From: Hymenochaete sp. R1
Lineage: Eukaryota; Basidiomycota; Agaricomycetes; Hymenochaetales; Hymenochaetaceae
DNA length: 64,000 nt
NCBI GenBank assembly: GCA_019400425.1
Contig: JAFREE010000033.1
Span: 124,001 to 188,000 of the forward strand
Direction: 5' to 3'
A program made the translations under genes and the position numbers. Each line of letters opens with the position of its first letter. Position 1 is the stretch's first letter. This document shows positions 1 through 12,386 of this stretch, one piece after another. The notes below the pieces were generated by a model. It was given only the letters and a program-made list of their open reading frames with translations. It was not told the DNA's origin and did no database searches.

Positions 1-2487
1 TCATAAATGCTATCCCCGCCACGGTTCATTGTTCGATATTGCGCTGCCATGATCGTCTTCAGACTGGTGTCGTCCTTGATTCCTCCAGCGAAGCCGGGTA
101 CCTCGGGAATAAGGATTACGACCTTGAACTTGGACCCATCGTGAGCAGCCTGACAAATGCGGTCCACAAGCGCCTTGGCGATAAGGTTCTTGACGGGTCC
201 ACGTTCCACAGTGTTGGAGATGCTGTGGTGCACGGTAAGCGCGATATTGCGAAAGGCACGAACTACAACGATTGAACTGTAGTGAAAGTGAAAAGTCTTA
301 CAAAAACTGATTTTCTGCGCAGAAAAAAGCTTATTGAAACTGTTTGTCAAACCAAATGATCGAAGATAGCTTACCAATATAGATAAAGTGGTTTGCTTCC
401 ATAATTAACTGAATATCTGAGCACGAATGAATCAGAAATAAGTACCAGTTCATTTTTGCTATTTTCTCAGGAAACATTGCAGGAAGATACGAGGCGGAGT
501 AGAGTTCGAGTAAAAAAAAACCTACAGGCATTTTGAATGCTATGCTCTGTCAACACGCCGTGACTCCAGTCGCTGACACTCCGCACACACTGAACGCGAC
601 ACGTCCCGGTTGGCAAGCGCGGATAGATATCCGTATCAGCACCGTCGTCTTCGTCGCTTTCTGAGAAGTGGAAACGCTGACGGAAGCGCCGGCCCATGGA
701 ATGCCACGCTTCTCGATGTGGGTGTCCTATACCAATCAGAGTCGGCAAGAAAGGAGACAATGGTGGTTGATATCAATGTCAGAGCTTTGACGATGACGAG
801 CTACGTACGGACGACTGCTTCGTTAGGGGATGCGTCAACATTATGAGGAAGCGCAAGCCAGTCAAAACGACTGAAATTTCGCATTAGACTTGGGATCAAA
901 ACGAGTTCAACCATAGTATACGCACTCGTCTCGGCGATACTGCAATCCAAAGCAAGGTGTTTTAGAGCGCCGGTTTACGTAGACACAAATTTCTCTCACC
1001 TTGCGCTTCTTAATTTCGTTCCACCTCTCTACGAAATGCTGTACAATATCTAGCACGACGTCACCAGTCAACGTCATATGTATCTATATGCACGCACTCC
1101 ACGTCAACATGCAGCACCATACCATGAGCTTTAAAGCCAAAACTGATATACGTACATCGTGCCAGGGCATTCTTGGGCTCTCCAGGATACTCAACGCATT
1201 TCCTACGAACTTGTCCACCTTCTGAAAGTCCATGATACGCGCGTTGTTATAGTCTTGACCCGGGAACAGAGTCTTGGAAAAGTCAGTCGGGTGAGAGTCC
1301 GCTGTAAATTTCAATGTATATCATAATCATCAGTTTAAAGTACGAAATAGGAACATGAAAAGATATTGGGAAAAAAATGCGAACCGAGAGGATGGGTATG
1401 TGTATCCCAACGGCCAAAGCAAAGATCAAGACCACCAATACAGGCGCGATGGTTATCCACGACAACGACCTGCAATATTCCGCGTCAAGCAACCGGTATT
1501 TCACATGAAAAGGATTGACATACCTTCTCGTGATGAGACCAAAATTCAACGTCATCTAAAAATAGTAGGCGAATGATTTAGAAAATGTTTGAAGGCGGAG
1601 GCTATCGGTTTCACCTTTCGACCCAATATGATCTGGGTGGCGCATGCACGCTATGTTAGGGTGTAACGCTTCAAGAGTTTCCTGAATTAAGTCGTCAACA
1701 GCTGATTCTGCTTTTCGCGGTATTAGCTTACCTTGGTATGATGGGAGCTCATGCTCATCGTCTGTGTCACCTGTATTACAGCACGCATATAGCAATCACA
1801 TTATAGACCGAAAGTATGATCATAAGGGGCCGTACCTCTTTGTATACAACAACATAGACCTTCACGCCCTGCTCTGCTTTGCGCTTGAGAAGGCGGTCGA
1901 GGCGCCACTCTGAATGATATGCAGGCGGTCGACGAAGATAAAGCTCCGGGGTTAGCCACCAGTCCTACCAAATGTTAGCTACTGTTCCTTTGAAAAGGAA
2001 GGACCAGTAAAAGGAGAGCGCATATACGCACCAGGATGAAGATACACTCCTTTGCGCTGTCCAATATCTCTGATAAGGCGTACATGTAATCATGTCCGTC
2101 AACATGCCTATCGTGTTACCGCGGTTAGAAGTCATTTAGAAAAAGTGGGCAAAGCACAGGTTCTGCACATACCATTTGACGAAATTCTGTGAGCGTTCGC
2201 CCGCGAAGCTTTTGAAGCGGTGACTTTCACATATGTCTTTGCGTACTTCATCCTGCTCTTTCTCTAGTTCATCATCATGACGACCTGCACGCATTTGGTA
2301 TTTCAGATGTATGAATGTGCTAGATAAAAAGCCTTTCGCTTACGATTGGGATTAGCCAGCCCTGTAAGACACCCGTTACATCAAATCACCCAGAACAAAC
2401 TCAGAGATACAGCGAACCTTGTATGGTGGCCGAAGCATGGCCTACACCATCCCTCACTTCCTCTGCGAGGTGTTTGAAAAACGACAT
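1..2487 (-). CDS. Phospholipase D, 5' part (PldA-like, no PX/PH), runs off left edge
   Basis: Phospholipase D hydrolyses phosphatidylcholine to phosphatidic acid and choline. The start ATG at 2487 opens with [11 protein letters not shown], followed by at least nine short exons. Recognisable family segments are PNFVKW-like and YMYALSE-like text near 2050-2180, [20 protein letters not shown] near 1880-1960, LHPNI..MRHPDH near 1620-1670 and the first HKD motif, HEKVVVVD, split by an intron near 1530/1450. [11 protein letters not shown] follows directly. Downstream come [14 protein letters not shown] (about 1230) and [15 protein letters not shown] (about 690-745). The 3' end lies beyond base 1, before the second HKD motif. 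The gene begins almost directly at the catalytic core, with no room for PX or PH domains. It therefore resembles the shorter fungal PldA type rather than Spo14/PLD1. Family assignment is secure; the subtype is inferred from the N-terminus. Confidence 0.92.
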
Positions 2488-2766
2488 GAGTGTTTGTTGT
2501 CAAGAGTCAAAATGCGCAGCACAAAGCAGAGAGATAAAATCGCGACCGGTTGTTTTAGTTACCGTCTCTCCGTGGGCAGAAGCTTTTTCTGTGACGTAAC
2601 TACACGTGATCGCGTATGGGCGTTGTTTGTTGACGCGTCGTCGGCGCGAGCTGGATTTTTTTTCGCGTCCGTTAAGTTCATGGTGCCTGAGTGGGTGGAA
2701 GCTGCCTTCTCTGTCCTCTTATGACCATTTCAGTCACAGTGAACACCAAGTGGAAAGAAGCTGACA

Positions 2767-4740
2767 ATGAATGACCTCCCTCCATATTGTCCAGCATTCA
2801 GTATCATTGCTCAAATGATTCAGCACCAGCGCCAGCAACATTCATATCCAATGCCAGCACCTTTTACCCATTCAACATATCCCCTGTCCTACATTCACAT
2901 GCCGATGCCGACTATTTCCACTATCTCATCTCCACCGCGCGGACCAGCGCTAGTGCACGAACGTCCAAGCCAACCCCTTTGCTCAATGCTGCCCGCACTT
3001 CAGCCCCAGTCAGTCCCTGGGAAATTCTCGCCATCAAGAAGGCGTATCCCGCCAGATGCCACCCACACAGTTGCAGATGCTGAAGTCGGATAATGGGTCG
3101 AGCACTAATGACGGTAGATTGCAAATTATCCTCTGTCGTAATTGTGAGAGGTGCTCATAAAATTATCACCGTACAGGATCCTTGATCTGTGACCCACTCT
3201 CGTATATTAGCATGAGCACGGTCGATCGCTAGAGCATGACTGCTCTTTTAAACGGCAGCGTCACCGCCAACCGTCCCATGATTTCTAACGTGTTCAAACG
3301 ATCCGAATCAAAACCTTTAGAAAACGGTTCGCAGACGAATTCAGTTACGTCGACACCCTCCCCTTCTCTGAGCCCGTGTTCTAAGGCTGCTCTTGTAGCC
3401 AACCCAAGCGCGTCACGGTCTTCTACAAACAAAAGGAAACGTCCTCTGCCACCATCGTCATTCAATGTCACTGAGAAATAATGATCGGCTTCGGGAACCG
3501 AGAGCGAGCTTAATAAGGTACAGGTTGAGCGTCGTTCGAAGCGACTCCGAGTCAATATCAAAAAGAAATGAGAGTCGAGTCAAGAGCGCGGCCTGGCACA
3601 GACCCAGATTAAAGTCCCGAGTAGAAACTCGGGTGATGAAACCAAAAGTTTGTCAGTCTCGTAGAATCGTGTCATCGCCTTCTGTACCCAGGCCAAACTC
3701 TCAGAAACCAACGGGATACGAACGTCGCCAAGAAGGAGCTTGCTTGCCTCGCTCGGTCTCCCCTCCAATCTCTCAACTCTGATTGGAAGCTTTCGGGCTC
3801 TAGTATCGCCATCGAACGATCTTAAACTCCGTTGGTTTCCCCAAAGCCACCATCTATTCCCAGAATGACAGAATACGAACTTGAACGAGAAGCCAACATC
3901 GCTCGCAACCGAGTCTCACTCGTCTCACTCGGTCTCTACTCCGAAGCCAATTCGGGGTGCTCACTCCTTTCAACAAAAGTCCGAGACAAGAACAACTCTT
4001 CATCAGTATCGAAAGCTGAAGAACACGAGGATAAAACGACGCCAAAGTCAAAGCCATGGCTGAAGGGGCCGAAGCGTAGGAAGAGTTGTATGTGCCGAAG
4101 AAAAGGAGAGGGCTGAGAGATGAATGAAAATACCGCGGCTGTAAAAACACTGGAAGTAATGACGTTTGAGTTGTCAAATTGCGAGGAGAAAAAGTACAAG
4201 CTTCGATACGCCCTACAGAAACGATGTCAGGGCTGACAAAACTCTACAAAGGTGAGTCCATTTGGTGTTTGGTAAATGTACTGGATAAGACTGTTTTTTG
4301 GTAAATTTATTGTTAACGCTCTGTAAGCGTATAACATTAATTACAGCATCATGAATGCAATGGGCATATCAATGACTCCTCAAATAGATAAGTTTTCATA
4401 CAATTAATGAAACAGAAGTGTGAGCGTTGAAGCCACTTTAAAATTTTGTAAATGGCGCGTCTAATAAGCGGTCAGAGATAAGGTCACAGTGCGAAAAAAA
4501 AGAAGAAAAAAGCAGAACGGACCATCTCCGGTGAGCCCCAAAACGATCCCGACAGAATATAAATTTGAAGCTTTAAGAGAAGTGGTTGATTCGGTATCTA
4601 TTCCTACAGCTGGAGCAACACTCAAAAACAGGAAGGACCGGGGAAGAGAAATTATGAAAACGGACGTAGAGTGGCCTGAAATTCCCAAGCCCATTCCGAC
4701 TTTGTTCATGTTATTGAGAGCTAAATCGATTCGGCCATAA
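2767..4740 (+). other. Unresolved plus-strand coding-like stretch, possibly decayed gene
   Basis: Open plus-strand frames run at 2787-3083, 3236-3481, 3465-3782, 3832-4116 and 4489-4740, but I could not join them into one phase-consistent model. Two frames are open at once around 2790-3090. The segment starting at 3862 opens with MTEYELEREANIARNR, a charged start I associate with several fungal proteins of unknown or DNA-binding function. It is followed by a Lys/Arg-rich tail ending at 4116. Compositions are Ser/Pro/Lys rich and look disordered. No domain is recognisable. It may be a rapidly evolving regulatory gene, two small genes or a decayed copy. Transcript data would decide. Confidence 0.25.
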
Positions 4741-4764
4741 TAATAAGCCACCTTCGGCAACGTC

Positions 4765-6731
4765 TTAGATCACCCTGTAGAAAGCATCGGCCTTGTTTGC
4801 GTGAATTTTATTTCCACAGGGAACACTCACAGACAAAATCGACATCAAATCACGAATATCCTTCACCACATCTACAACTGCGGCCCGAGCATCCTCCGCA
4901 AAGTCGCGGCCTGACCGACTCTCGCCAATATCATCGTACAGATCCTGTTCAAAGGCGGCAGTCAATGTGTCAATCGACCCCTCGATGATCGCGGACGCGA
5001 CGAGTAGGTACATCGGGAATTGAAGCATTTCGCTCGCTGAATAAGAGTGCATACAATCAGCGTAAAAAGGTCGATTATAGTTGAGAATTCAAAAGCGAAG
5101 CAAAAGAATCTGGTGAAACGTACAGGTGACAGCCGAATTAAGCATGAGCCATGCATTCACCCTTACTTCGTCCCACGCACCAGTGAACGACAGGAGTCTG
5201 CGTAGGCTCGGGAGGCTTTTCCAGATTTCTTCCATGTACGGACCTGGTGTTATGTCTCGAATCTCATAGTTAAGAGCTTGAAGAACATCGCGCTGTGATA
5301 TCTTTTACCGCGATCAATGCTTAGCGACAACAAAATCAGGCGACGGTGAGCTCTCTCACTTCAAAATCATCATGAGCCATAGGCTCTCGAGATAAGCTGA
5401 GGAAATCCGACACGTTCACTGGCTCAAGGGGAAAGAGAAAATCGCGATTGAACTAAGAAACGGTATCAGTATTTTCCGTTTCATCAATACGAAATTCTCA
5501 CTTTCACCGCAAGAGCCAAACAGCTCACTGCAACAGCCCAAGTTATGCGTTCTCGCCCAAGTTTCATGAGTAGCGTTTCCCTCTTGGATATCCTCATGAT
5601 GTCACCCACGCGAAGAAAATAGCGCGTGAAAAGCTGGATTGCGTGAAAGCGAGTCTCGGGACAGGTACGGAGCTGATTGTGTAATTCTCGTCCAACAACC
5701 TTCTTTCCAGGAGTGATCTGTTTCATATATTAGAGCTAGTCACTAAAAGAAAAAGGCGTTGCATTTACCCGCAGCATCCATTCAACGACCCGATGACGCA
5801 AGTCTTCATCGATGCCAAGAAATTCATCCACCTGCTCTTGCGAAACGTCCTCACCAAAGATGGAGTTAATACCATGTTCAAAGCCATCGCGAGCTCGGAG
5901 AGCCATATCTTTCCGTATAATAGTCTTAAGCCGTAGCTCAGCAGAATCATCAAAGGATAAGGGCGGACGAGGTATGAGCTCAAACGGAGGAGGAGCAATG
6001 ATGGGCAACGGAGGAGATGATGTCCCAGAAGGTACAGCTTCGGTAAGAGCATCTGAAGCAAAGGAAGAGCACGCAGAAAGGGCCTGGGCTTGTCGTTTGG
6101 AGGCTTTTTGAGTTGCTGTGTATGCAAAGCTTGTATGCTTCATTTTCTTCGAAAGCTGGACTTCGTTTAGCGCTGTATGTCGTCTTTCGCTATCCTTGGA
6201 CTGAACCCGCTTACGCTTCATCATGGCATGGCCACTCTCAGAGATGGAAGGTGTCGTTTCGTACTCATCTGGACTCTCCGTCGAGTTTCTGGACCAGTCG
6301 CTTGAGCCAAGTTGATGATATTGAGAAGACTCGGAATCGATGAGAGCTTGGAGCTTTTCGTTTAGAATACGACTGAACTTATCCTGAGGGGGAGTGATCA
6401 CTATATCTGACTTTCTAGCGGAGGCTCCTGATGATGCAGATGAATGGGATCCAAGATCTGGAGTACTAGAGAAAGGTATAGCGTTAGACGTTTGCGTATG
6501 CCCGTCAGAATCCGGAATAGGGTCTTGAAGCACAGAAGTTGACCATGACGCTTCGGTAGAGCCGAAGTCAGGATCGCTGCTGGCCTCGCGCTTCTGTTCC
6601 CGGAATTTCAATGACCCAAGTCGGGCAGTACGACTAGAGTTCACTAGAGTAATGCTATCTGGCGTGTCCGACTTAAGCAAGACGGGTGTCTTCGCACAGG
6701 CAAAAGCAGCGATACGTTCAAGAGCGTCCAT
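4765..6731 (-). CDS. Cyclin-box protein with long disordered N-terminus
   Basis: The start MDALERIAAF at 6731 leads a first exon of about 320 codons. It is mostly Ser/Pro-rich and contains a basic stretch (MMKRKRVQSK) that could be a nuclear signal. The end of that exon and the next ones carry a cyclin N-terminal fold: RHRVVEWMLRV is followed by CPETRFHAIQLFTRYFLRVGD, the usual helix 1 to helix 3 pattern of cyclin boxes. LGRERITWAVAVSCLALAVK, NVSDFLSL and an EVRE..VLQALNYEI segment follow, matching later cyclin-box helices. The C-terminal exon ends at 4765. Cyclins bind and direct cyclin-dependent kinases. Which kinase is not visible, and the sequence is too diverged to name A, B or Cln type. 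It shares a 489-bp divergent intergenic region with the Rieske-DUF455 gene. Confidence 0.72.
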
Positions 6732-7220
6732 GAGAACGACAGAGCTACATACATGACGATCATGTCAAAGAGTCAAATTACAGGGCTAAGTGCGTTAGAC
6801 TAGATCTGGACTTACTTTGAAAATTTTGTGCAACTTAGCGACACGGTATTCCGCAGATCAGAGCGATAGCAAAACTAAGAAACAGTTGGGTTTAGTAGAA
6901 GTATGATAGAGACCTTGAAGGAGTGTAAGTCAAGTGAGAGACTTGTAAGCGTTTGTAGTAGAGTCTTATGGATTCAAAGAGTGCAACAAGTAATACGAAC
7001 TGCTCCTAGATGATGGTAGAACGTGTTGAAGAGAGTTGCGAAGTGACGTTCAGGAGGAGTGACACAAATCGCGCTATGTCACATGTGACATTTGTCACTA
7101 ACCACAAACAACGCCAAATTAAATCTGTCCGAAAATGAAGACACGCGCGATCATTTCTGGACCTTGCTCTCTCTTGGATGGTGGACTATAGGCGCATATA
7201 GCAATTAGAACCGGTCCAAC
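6732..7220. promoter_or_regulatory. Divergent intergenic region with 16-bp perfect palindrome
   Basis: This spacer lies between the cyclin-like gene (minus) and the Rieske-DUF455 gene (plus). A perfect 16-bp palindrome, ATGTCACATGTGACAT, sits at 7076-7091. It is built around CACATGTG and followed closely by TTGTCAC. A TGACGT-like core occurs at about 7042. These could bind a dimeric bHLH- or bZIP-type factor acting on both genes. That is inference; no factor is known from the sequence. Confidence 0.4.
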
Positions 7221-8900
7221 ATGAACTACATTGAGTGAGCTAGTTTTATATTGAAAAAAAGAGCAAGATTGAAATCAGCAGAATAGTCCCCGTTTCAAAA
7301 ATATTTTCGCATACGAGGTTCCTCCTCACGCTGCGATCCGCCGAAGGCATCTACCGCTCCTTGTTACTCTTTCGTCTTTCGAGCATTGCACCCGATACTG
7401 AAAAGCCAACGCAAAATGAAGCAGTTCTGGAAAGTCAGATATACGTCATGGAATCCGCTTGCCCTCATCTAGGCGCCGACATGTCTCATGCAGACATAGA
7501 GGATTGCGAGACAGGTTTCGTAGCTGTTTGTCCTTGGCATCGGTAAATCGTTCTTTTTATTCACAAAATGCGCATTTTTTTGCTAATTGTTGGGGCTCCG
7601 TCTGTAGGTACGATTTTGATCTAAGGACAGGAAAAAGTGATACCGGCCTAAAAGCGTGTATCTACAAAGTCGAATTTCGAGAAGACATCATATGGATAGA
7701 GCCTCCGGATGTCGGAAGTGGATGGTGTCTGGTTGAGTTCAGACCAGTATCGGAAGGTAAGCGCGATCGTATTATCAATTATCAATTGCGCTCATTACTC
7801 TCAGATTTCTCCGATCCTCCACCTACGCAAAGCTACTCGAACGATTGTTCCGATCAAAATGCACCAGATCTAATCACCATCACAGAGGATATCGAACCCA
7901 AGGACAATCCTCCAAAGACGCTCATCGAATGGGCTGTTCTCATCCTCAATACGTCTCACCCACAGTTAAAAGTTGAAAGAACGCGTCATGCCGTTAGTCT
8001 CTTTCGATCTGGCAAACTCAAGTCGATAGGTCGGGGTTCCGGTGCGCCTAAACCACCTGATACCCCACCAAGAGAGAAACAAATGGTATTTGTGGATCCT
8101 GGGCGCGCAGCAAAGCGGAAGAGCAGGGCTGCGATGCTGCATGCGTTGGCAAATATTGAACAATGGGCGTAAGTGCTCATGTATTTTCATCCATTTCTAG
8201 TATTTCGTTTTAATCCAGCCGTATACCTACAGCATTGATCTTGCGTCAGTTTTTCTAGCTGCTGCTATTTCAAGCAGAAGACCCTAACCTGTCCTTTAGA
8301 TGGGATATAATTGCCCGCTTTGGGCCGTCCCATTCCTCTCTCCCTCACCAGTTCTTCTCTGACTTCACCAAAATCGCCTTGGACGAAGCCAAACATTTCT
8401 CCCTCCTCCTCGCCCGACTCTCCTCTCTTTCAACGCCATACGGCTCCCTCCCTATTCATGCCGCTCTATGGTCGTCCGCGACCCAAACATCTCAGTCTCT
8501 TCGCTCCCGCCTTGCCATTATCCACCTTGTACACGAAGCGCGTGGCTTGGACGTCAATCCAGCTACCATCACTCGTTTTGCAAGACAAGGTGACGTTGAG
8601 AGCGTCAAGGCGCTTGAAATCATCCATGCGGATGAGATTACGCACGTTACTGGGGCACATCGATGGTTCTCGTTCATATGCCAGGAGGAAGGTGTTGATC
8701 CTGTGGAGGCGTTCCGGAGTGAAGTAAGGGAACATTTCTCGGGGGCAATCAAAGGGCCGTTCAATGCGGGGGATCGAGAAAAAGCAGGATTGACGAAAGA
8801 CTTTTATGAGAATCTCGCGGGTGAGCTGGGGGTGGATAGAGGAGGAGAGGTTTTGCCCATGAAGGTTACGGACGAAACTGCGGTGACGATCGGAACGTGA
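7221..8900 (+). CDS. Rieske [2Fe-2S] - DUF455 ferritin-like fusion protein
   Basis: A phase-consistent model has exons 7221-7234, 7282-7542, 7608-7756, 7805-8168, 8233-8244 and 8300-8900, giving 466 residues. Residues about 5-110 are a Rieske ferredoxin domain with both cluster half-sites intact: C65-P-H67 and C88-P-W-H91. Residues about 190-466 match DUF455 (PF04305), a ferritin-like four-helix family related in fold to the tRNA hydroxylase MiaE. Conserved strings are HEARGLDVNP, ADEITHV and a VREHFSGAIKGPFN segment. The expected di-iron set is present: E260, E296/H299, E346 and E379/H382. The likely role is a cytosolic oxygen-activating di-iron enzyme fed electrons by its own Rieske domain. 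The substrate is unknown. There is no signal peptide or membrane helix. The first exon (MNYIE) is inferred from splice signals; the rest is firm. Confidence 0.88.
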
Positions 8901-9035
8901 ACAACGTCGGTGCTTCTCTTTTGCTTTCTAGGTCGGTATCTGGCAACAAGTAGATTTATAAGCGTGGTACAATATCATCGTTGCTCTATATGCAAATTCT
9001 ATTGTGATATGCACCAAGAGCACAACGTGCACAAT

Positions 9036-12000
9036 CTAGCTCGATTTTGTCCTTGACATAAGCATCGCTACAGCTCCGGCCATCCTCCCAACACCCACCA
9101 CGACACCCAGTATCACAGCAAGATCCACTGCGACGAGTCCCACACCCGCCAACATAAACCTCGGCGCAAAAACCTTCCACACCATCAAATGTCGCCTCAG
9201 TACTGCCGCACTCCCCGCACTGCTCAACAACAAGCATCCAAAATAGTACATCATCCCCACCCCTGCCCTCAGACTTTCTCCGATTACTTGGGTTTGCGAT
9301 ATGACAACCGATCCAGGCTTCGGGTTTATTGCTTGCCAGAAAGCCAACAGTGGTGCAGCGAGCGCAAACACGAAGATCGGACCCGCGGTGTTGAGGATGA
9401 CAGCGAAAGCAGAAAGGAGAGGTTGCATGGTGGATGAGAAGAGGAAAGCTGTCTTCCACTGGAGAGAAGCGATAGTTGCTTCATGACCTGTAGTGTGGTA
9501 TGCATGCACTGCAAGAAGGGAAAAAGTGGTGAGGTGGGTGAAGGCGAAGCGTTGGGGTGGTCCTCCAGAGAAGTCTCCGTCGAGAGCGGACGAGATATTC
9601 GAACCTGTGAAGGCAATCTCGAGAGATTTCGCGTCTTTGACGCTGTCGATGACCTCGATGTAGGCGAAGAGAGCTGTCGTTGCCAGGGCGAGAGCGAGCT
9701 GGCCCGTCGCTTGGGTGGAGAGGTAGACGAGAGTAAAGAGTACGCACCAAAATATTGTGTAAGGGGCTCCGTAGGCGTTCGAGTTTATGACTGCAAGCTT
9801 GACCGGCGGCTTTCCATTTGCCTCGTTTGATGATGGTTCTTTATTCCGTAGCTCGATGCACAATGGATTGAGCCACCACAGGCCAAACCCACCTACAACG
9901 ACTCCGATGAAAACAGAGACGGCAATGGCTGTTCGTAGCGAGCGTAGTAAGGTCGAGATCGTCGAACCAAGCGCTTCAGCTGTTTCCACCCATTCCAAAG
10001 TCCAATAGAAGTTACTTGCAACGAGAGCGGGCCTCATGATATAATTGAGGAAAATGGGCGCCGACTGAACGTCAGACTTGGAAATGGCTAAAAAGCGACG
10101 TATAATTTCCGGTAACGCGATTGCACTGGGTATCGACATCAAAAGAACCAGTGTGGGCGGGGATGACAGGCCATTGGAGGCATAAAATGTTGTCTCACAG
10201 TAAGGCTGTTGCTCTTCGCGACATACTGTGCTGATAGACATGAGTCGTATACAGGCAGCAAATATGGCAGAGAAGATGAGAATTCGCTTGCGTAGGCGAC
10301 CGTCTGCGGCAGTGAAACCCACTCGTAATGAAGGTACGAGGACAGTGATGAGGAAGAAAGGGACAATTCGCTCTTCCCAGAACGTGAATGAATTTGAAAG
10401 GAAGAGGACTGAGTGGAAGATCATGATCAAGGGCAGAGACGCCCATGCAGGCGTTTTGAATGACCGTGACAGATCTGCACACACTGTGGCTGAAGAAACG
10501 AAGGACGTGACCGCGATGACGAAGCCGAAAAAACCTATGGTGTTCAATACCTTGTTGGCTACAATATAGACCATTGCGCTAGCAAGTGAAGAAACGAACG
10601 AGGTACGCAATATTATGTTGATCCTTTTACTCGCCCAATTTTGCCAATCCGACACCTCGCTGAGACGATAATAGAAGCTACCGACCGCAACGCCGGTCAT
10701 GGTCATTACGCCTAGGCCCAGACTCATGTGTCCTACGTTGAATTGCGCCCACAGTGCACGACATGCTTCCAAAACGGACCGCATGTAGTCGTATAGAGAT
10801 GCTTTGTCTGCATCCGCTCCCAAGGTCTCCCACGCGGCTTTTGTGGATGACCACAACTCTTCGAGTTCAGTTGATTCACCATTTTCACGGTACGCGGTGA
10901 GGTATTGATTTACTTGGTCAGCATTGATACGAAGAGCCTTGTCTAGGTTGGCACTGCGCGCGAAAGGCTCCGGGATGATTGAACCAAGATTATTGAAAGG
11001 GATGGGAAGACCGAGCAATAAGGAAATAGTCGGCACAATATCAATTTGCTGAATCCGGCGGAAAGGGACTGGGGCACCTGGGTATGTCTCGACTTCTAAC
11101 AATTCCTGTGGAATCATGGTCGACCCGTCGCGGAGCGGAGCGCCCTTGCTGTAGATCCAGAGGGCCGCAGAGGTCTCGAGTATATCATCACCTCCATGAT
11201 CACCTTTCCTATCCATGCCATGGTCACCTAGCACGACAAGGAGCGTGTCATCCGAAAGAGAATCCACCACTCGGCGAAGTACATCATCCATTTGCTGCAG
11301 CTTAGCCTTCATTGTGGGATGATCGGGTCCGACGCGATGAGCAACGTGGTCAACACCGAGGAAATGGCCAAATATCGCGTCCCAAGAGGAGTCTTTGTTA
11401 TCCTTTTCCAAAAGTGGGAACAAGTGCCTTATGACACCTTCATCGACAGTGTGCAGGTCTTCGACATTAAAAGAGTCGTAAGGGTAAGTCATATTGGTGG
11501 TGAAAAGACTCGGGAAGACAGTCATCCACGTATCATCACCCATGAAAGCTGCCTATAGACTGTCAATATGCAGTTGAAACAAATCGCCGAGGTATAGGAG
11601 CTCACCTTCTTACCAGCGGCGTGGAGCTGGTGTACCAACGAGTCCTCGTCCACCTCGGACCCCCCAAAGCTGTTCCCGATATCTACGAATGTTGGGAGAG
11701 AGCCAGTCGTCACACCCTTGATACGTTGAAGAGTTGTGGTCGGGGGGTCCGCAAATGAATGATAGAGAAACGAGCGATCCGGTTGGCTAACGGTGAGCTC
11801 CTGTGGCAGTGAGAGAACATTATGATAGAATGACGAGCTCGGTTGGGGTGGGTCGGGAGAGACAAAGTCAAATCTCAAAGCGTCAATGATTAGAAAAACG
11901 AGCCTCTGGTGTGTTGGTTCCATCCTACAGTCCAGGGAGTCACACGAGTTGATATTCGAGAGTGCCATTCGCGTGAGAAGGAATCCACTGGTGAAAAGGT

Positions 12001-12094
12001 AAAGCCCAGCCATCTGGGAGGCAAAGATCCATAGCAGAACTGCAGCAGCTAGTGTCAACCCCTTTGGCCTCCATGACCAGCTCTCGGGTAGCAT
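9036..12094 (-). CDS. GPI13: GPI ethanolamine phosphate transferase 3 (Gpi13/PIG-O)
   Basis: Two exons, 12094-11606 and 11552-9036, split by a 53-bp intron, encode about 1001 residues. The enzyme adds ethanolamine phosphate to the third mannose of the GPI anchor precursor in the ER membrane. This is the group that is later joined to the protein. A first transmembrane helix lies near residues 12-40. The lumenal alkaline-phosphatase-like domain follows, with LVFLIIDALRFDFV, PTFVDIGNSF, GHFLGVDHVAHRVG and LVVLGDHGM...GDHGGDD, the metal-binding landmarks of the family. The C-terminal 600 residues hold many hydrophobic spans, as expected. Length and motif order fit PIG-O rather than Mcd4/PIG-N or Gpi7/PIG-G; the HRVGPDHP text after the catalytic loop supports this. 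The gene appears intact. It is head-to-tail with the GH5 gene, 292 bp downstream of that gene's stop. Confidence 0.93.
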
Positions 12095-12386
12095 TTTGTT
12101 CTACGGCACGGATGGCCTGTCCAGCAGGGCTTGCTAACGTAGACTTGACGGAGTTCAAGTTCTGAGCGAACGAATGAAGCTTGAGCGTTGGCCGCCTCTC
12201 CCGGTCTCCGTCACAAAGTTCAAACCGCGCAAACTCACGTGTATTTCTCACGGTTATACATCATTAATATTGGAACAAATTCAATACCGAAACTTATTTC
12301 TTTCTCTTACTACCACCACAATCACTGAGTCAATGTTGCTAGTAGAACTGGTTTATCAAAGTTGCAATGGCACTTCACAGCTTTGT

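Noticed and set aside
7757..7804. In-frame 48-nt insert in the Rieske-DUF455 linker
   Set aside because: It begins GTAAGC and ends CTCAG, so it was treated as an intron; retention would not break the frame.
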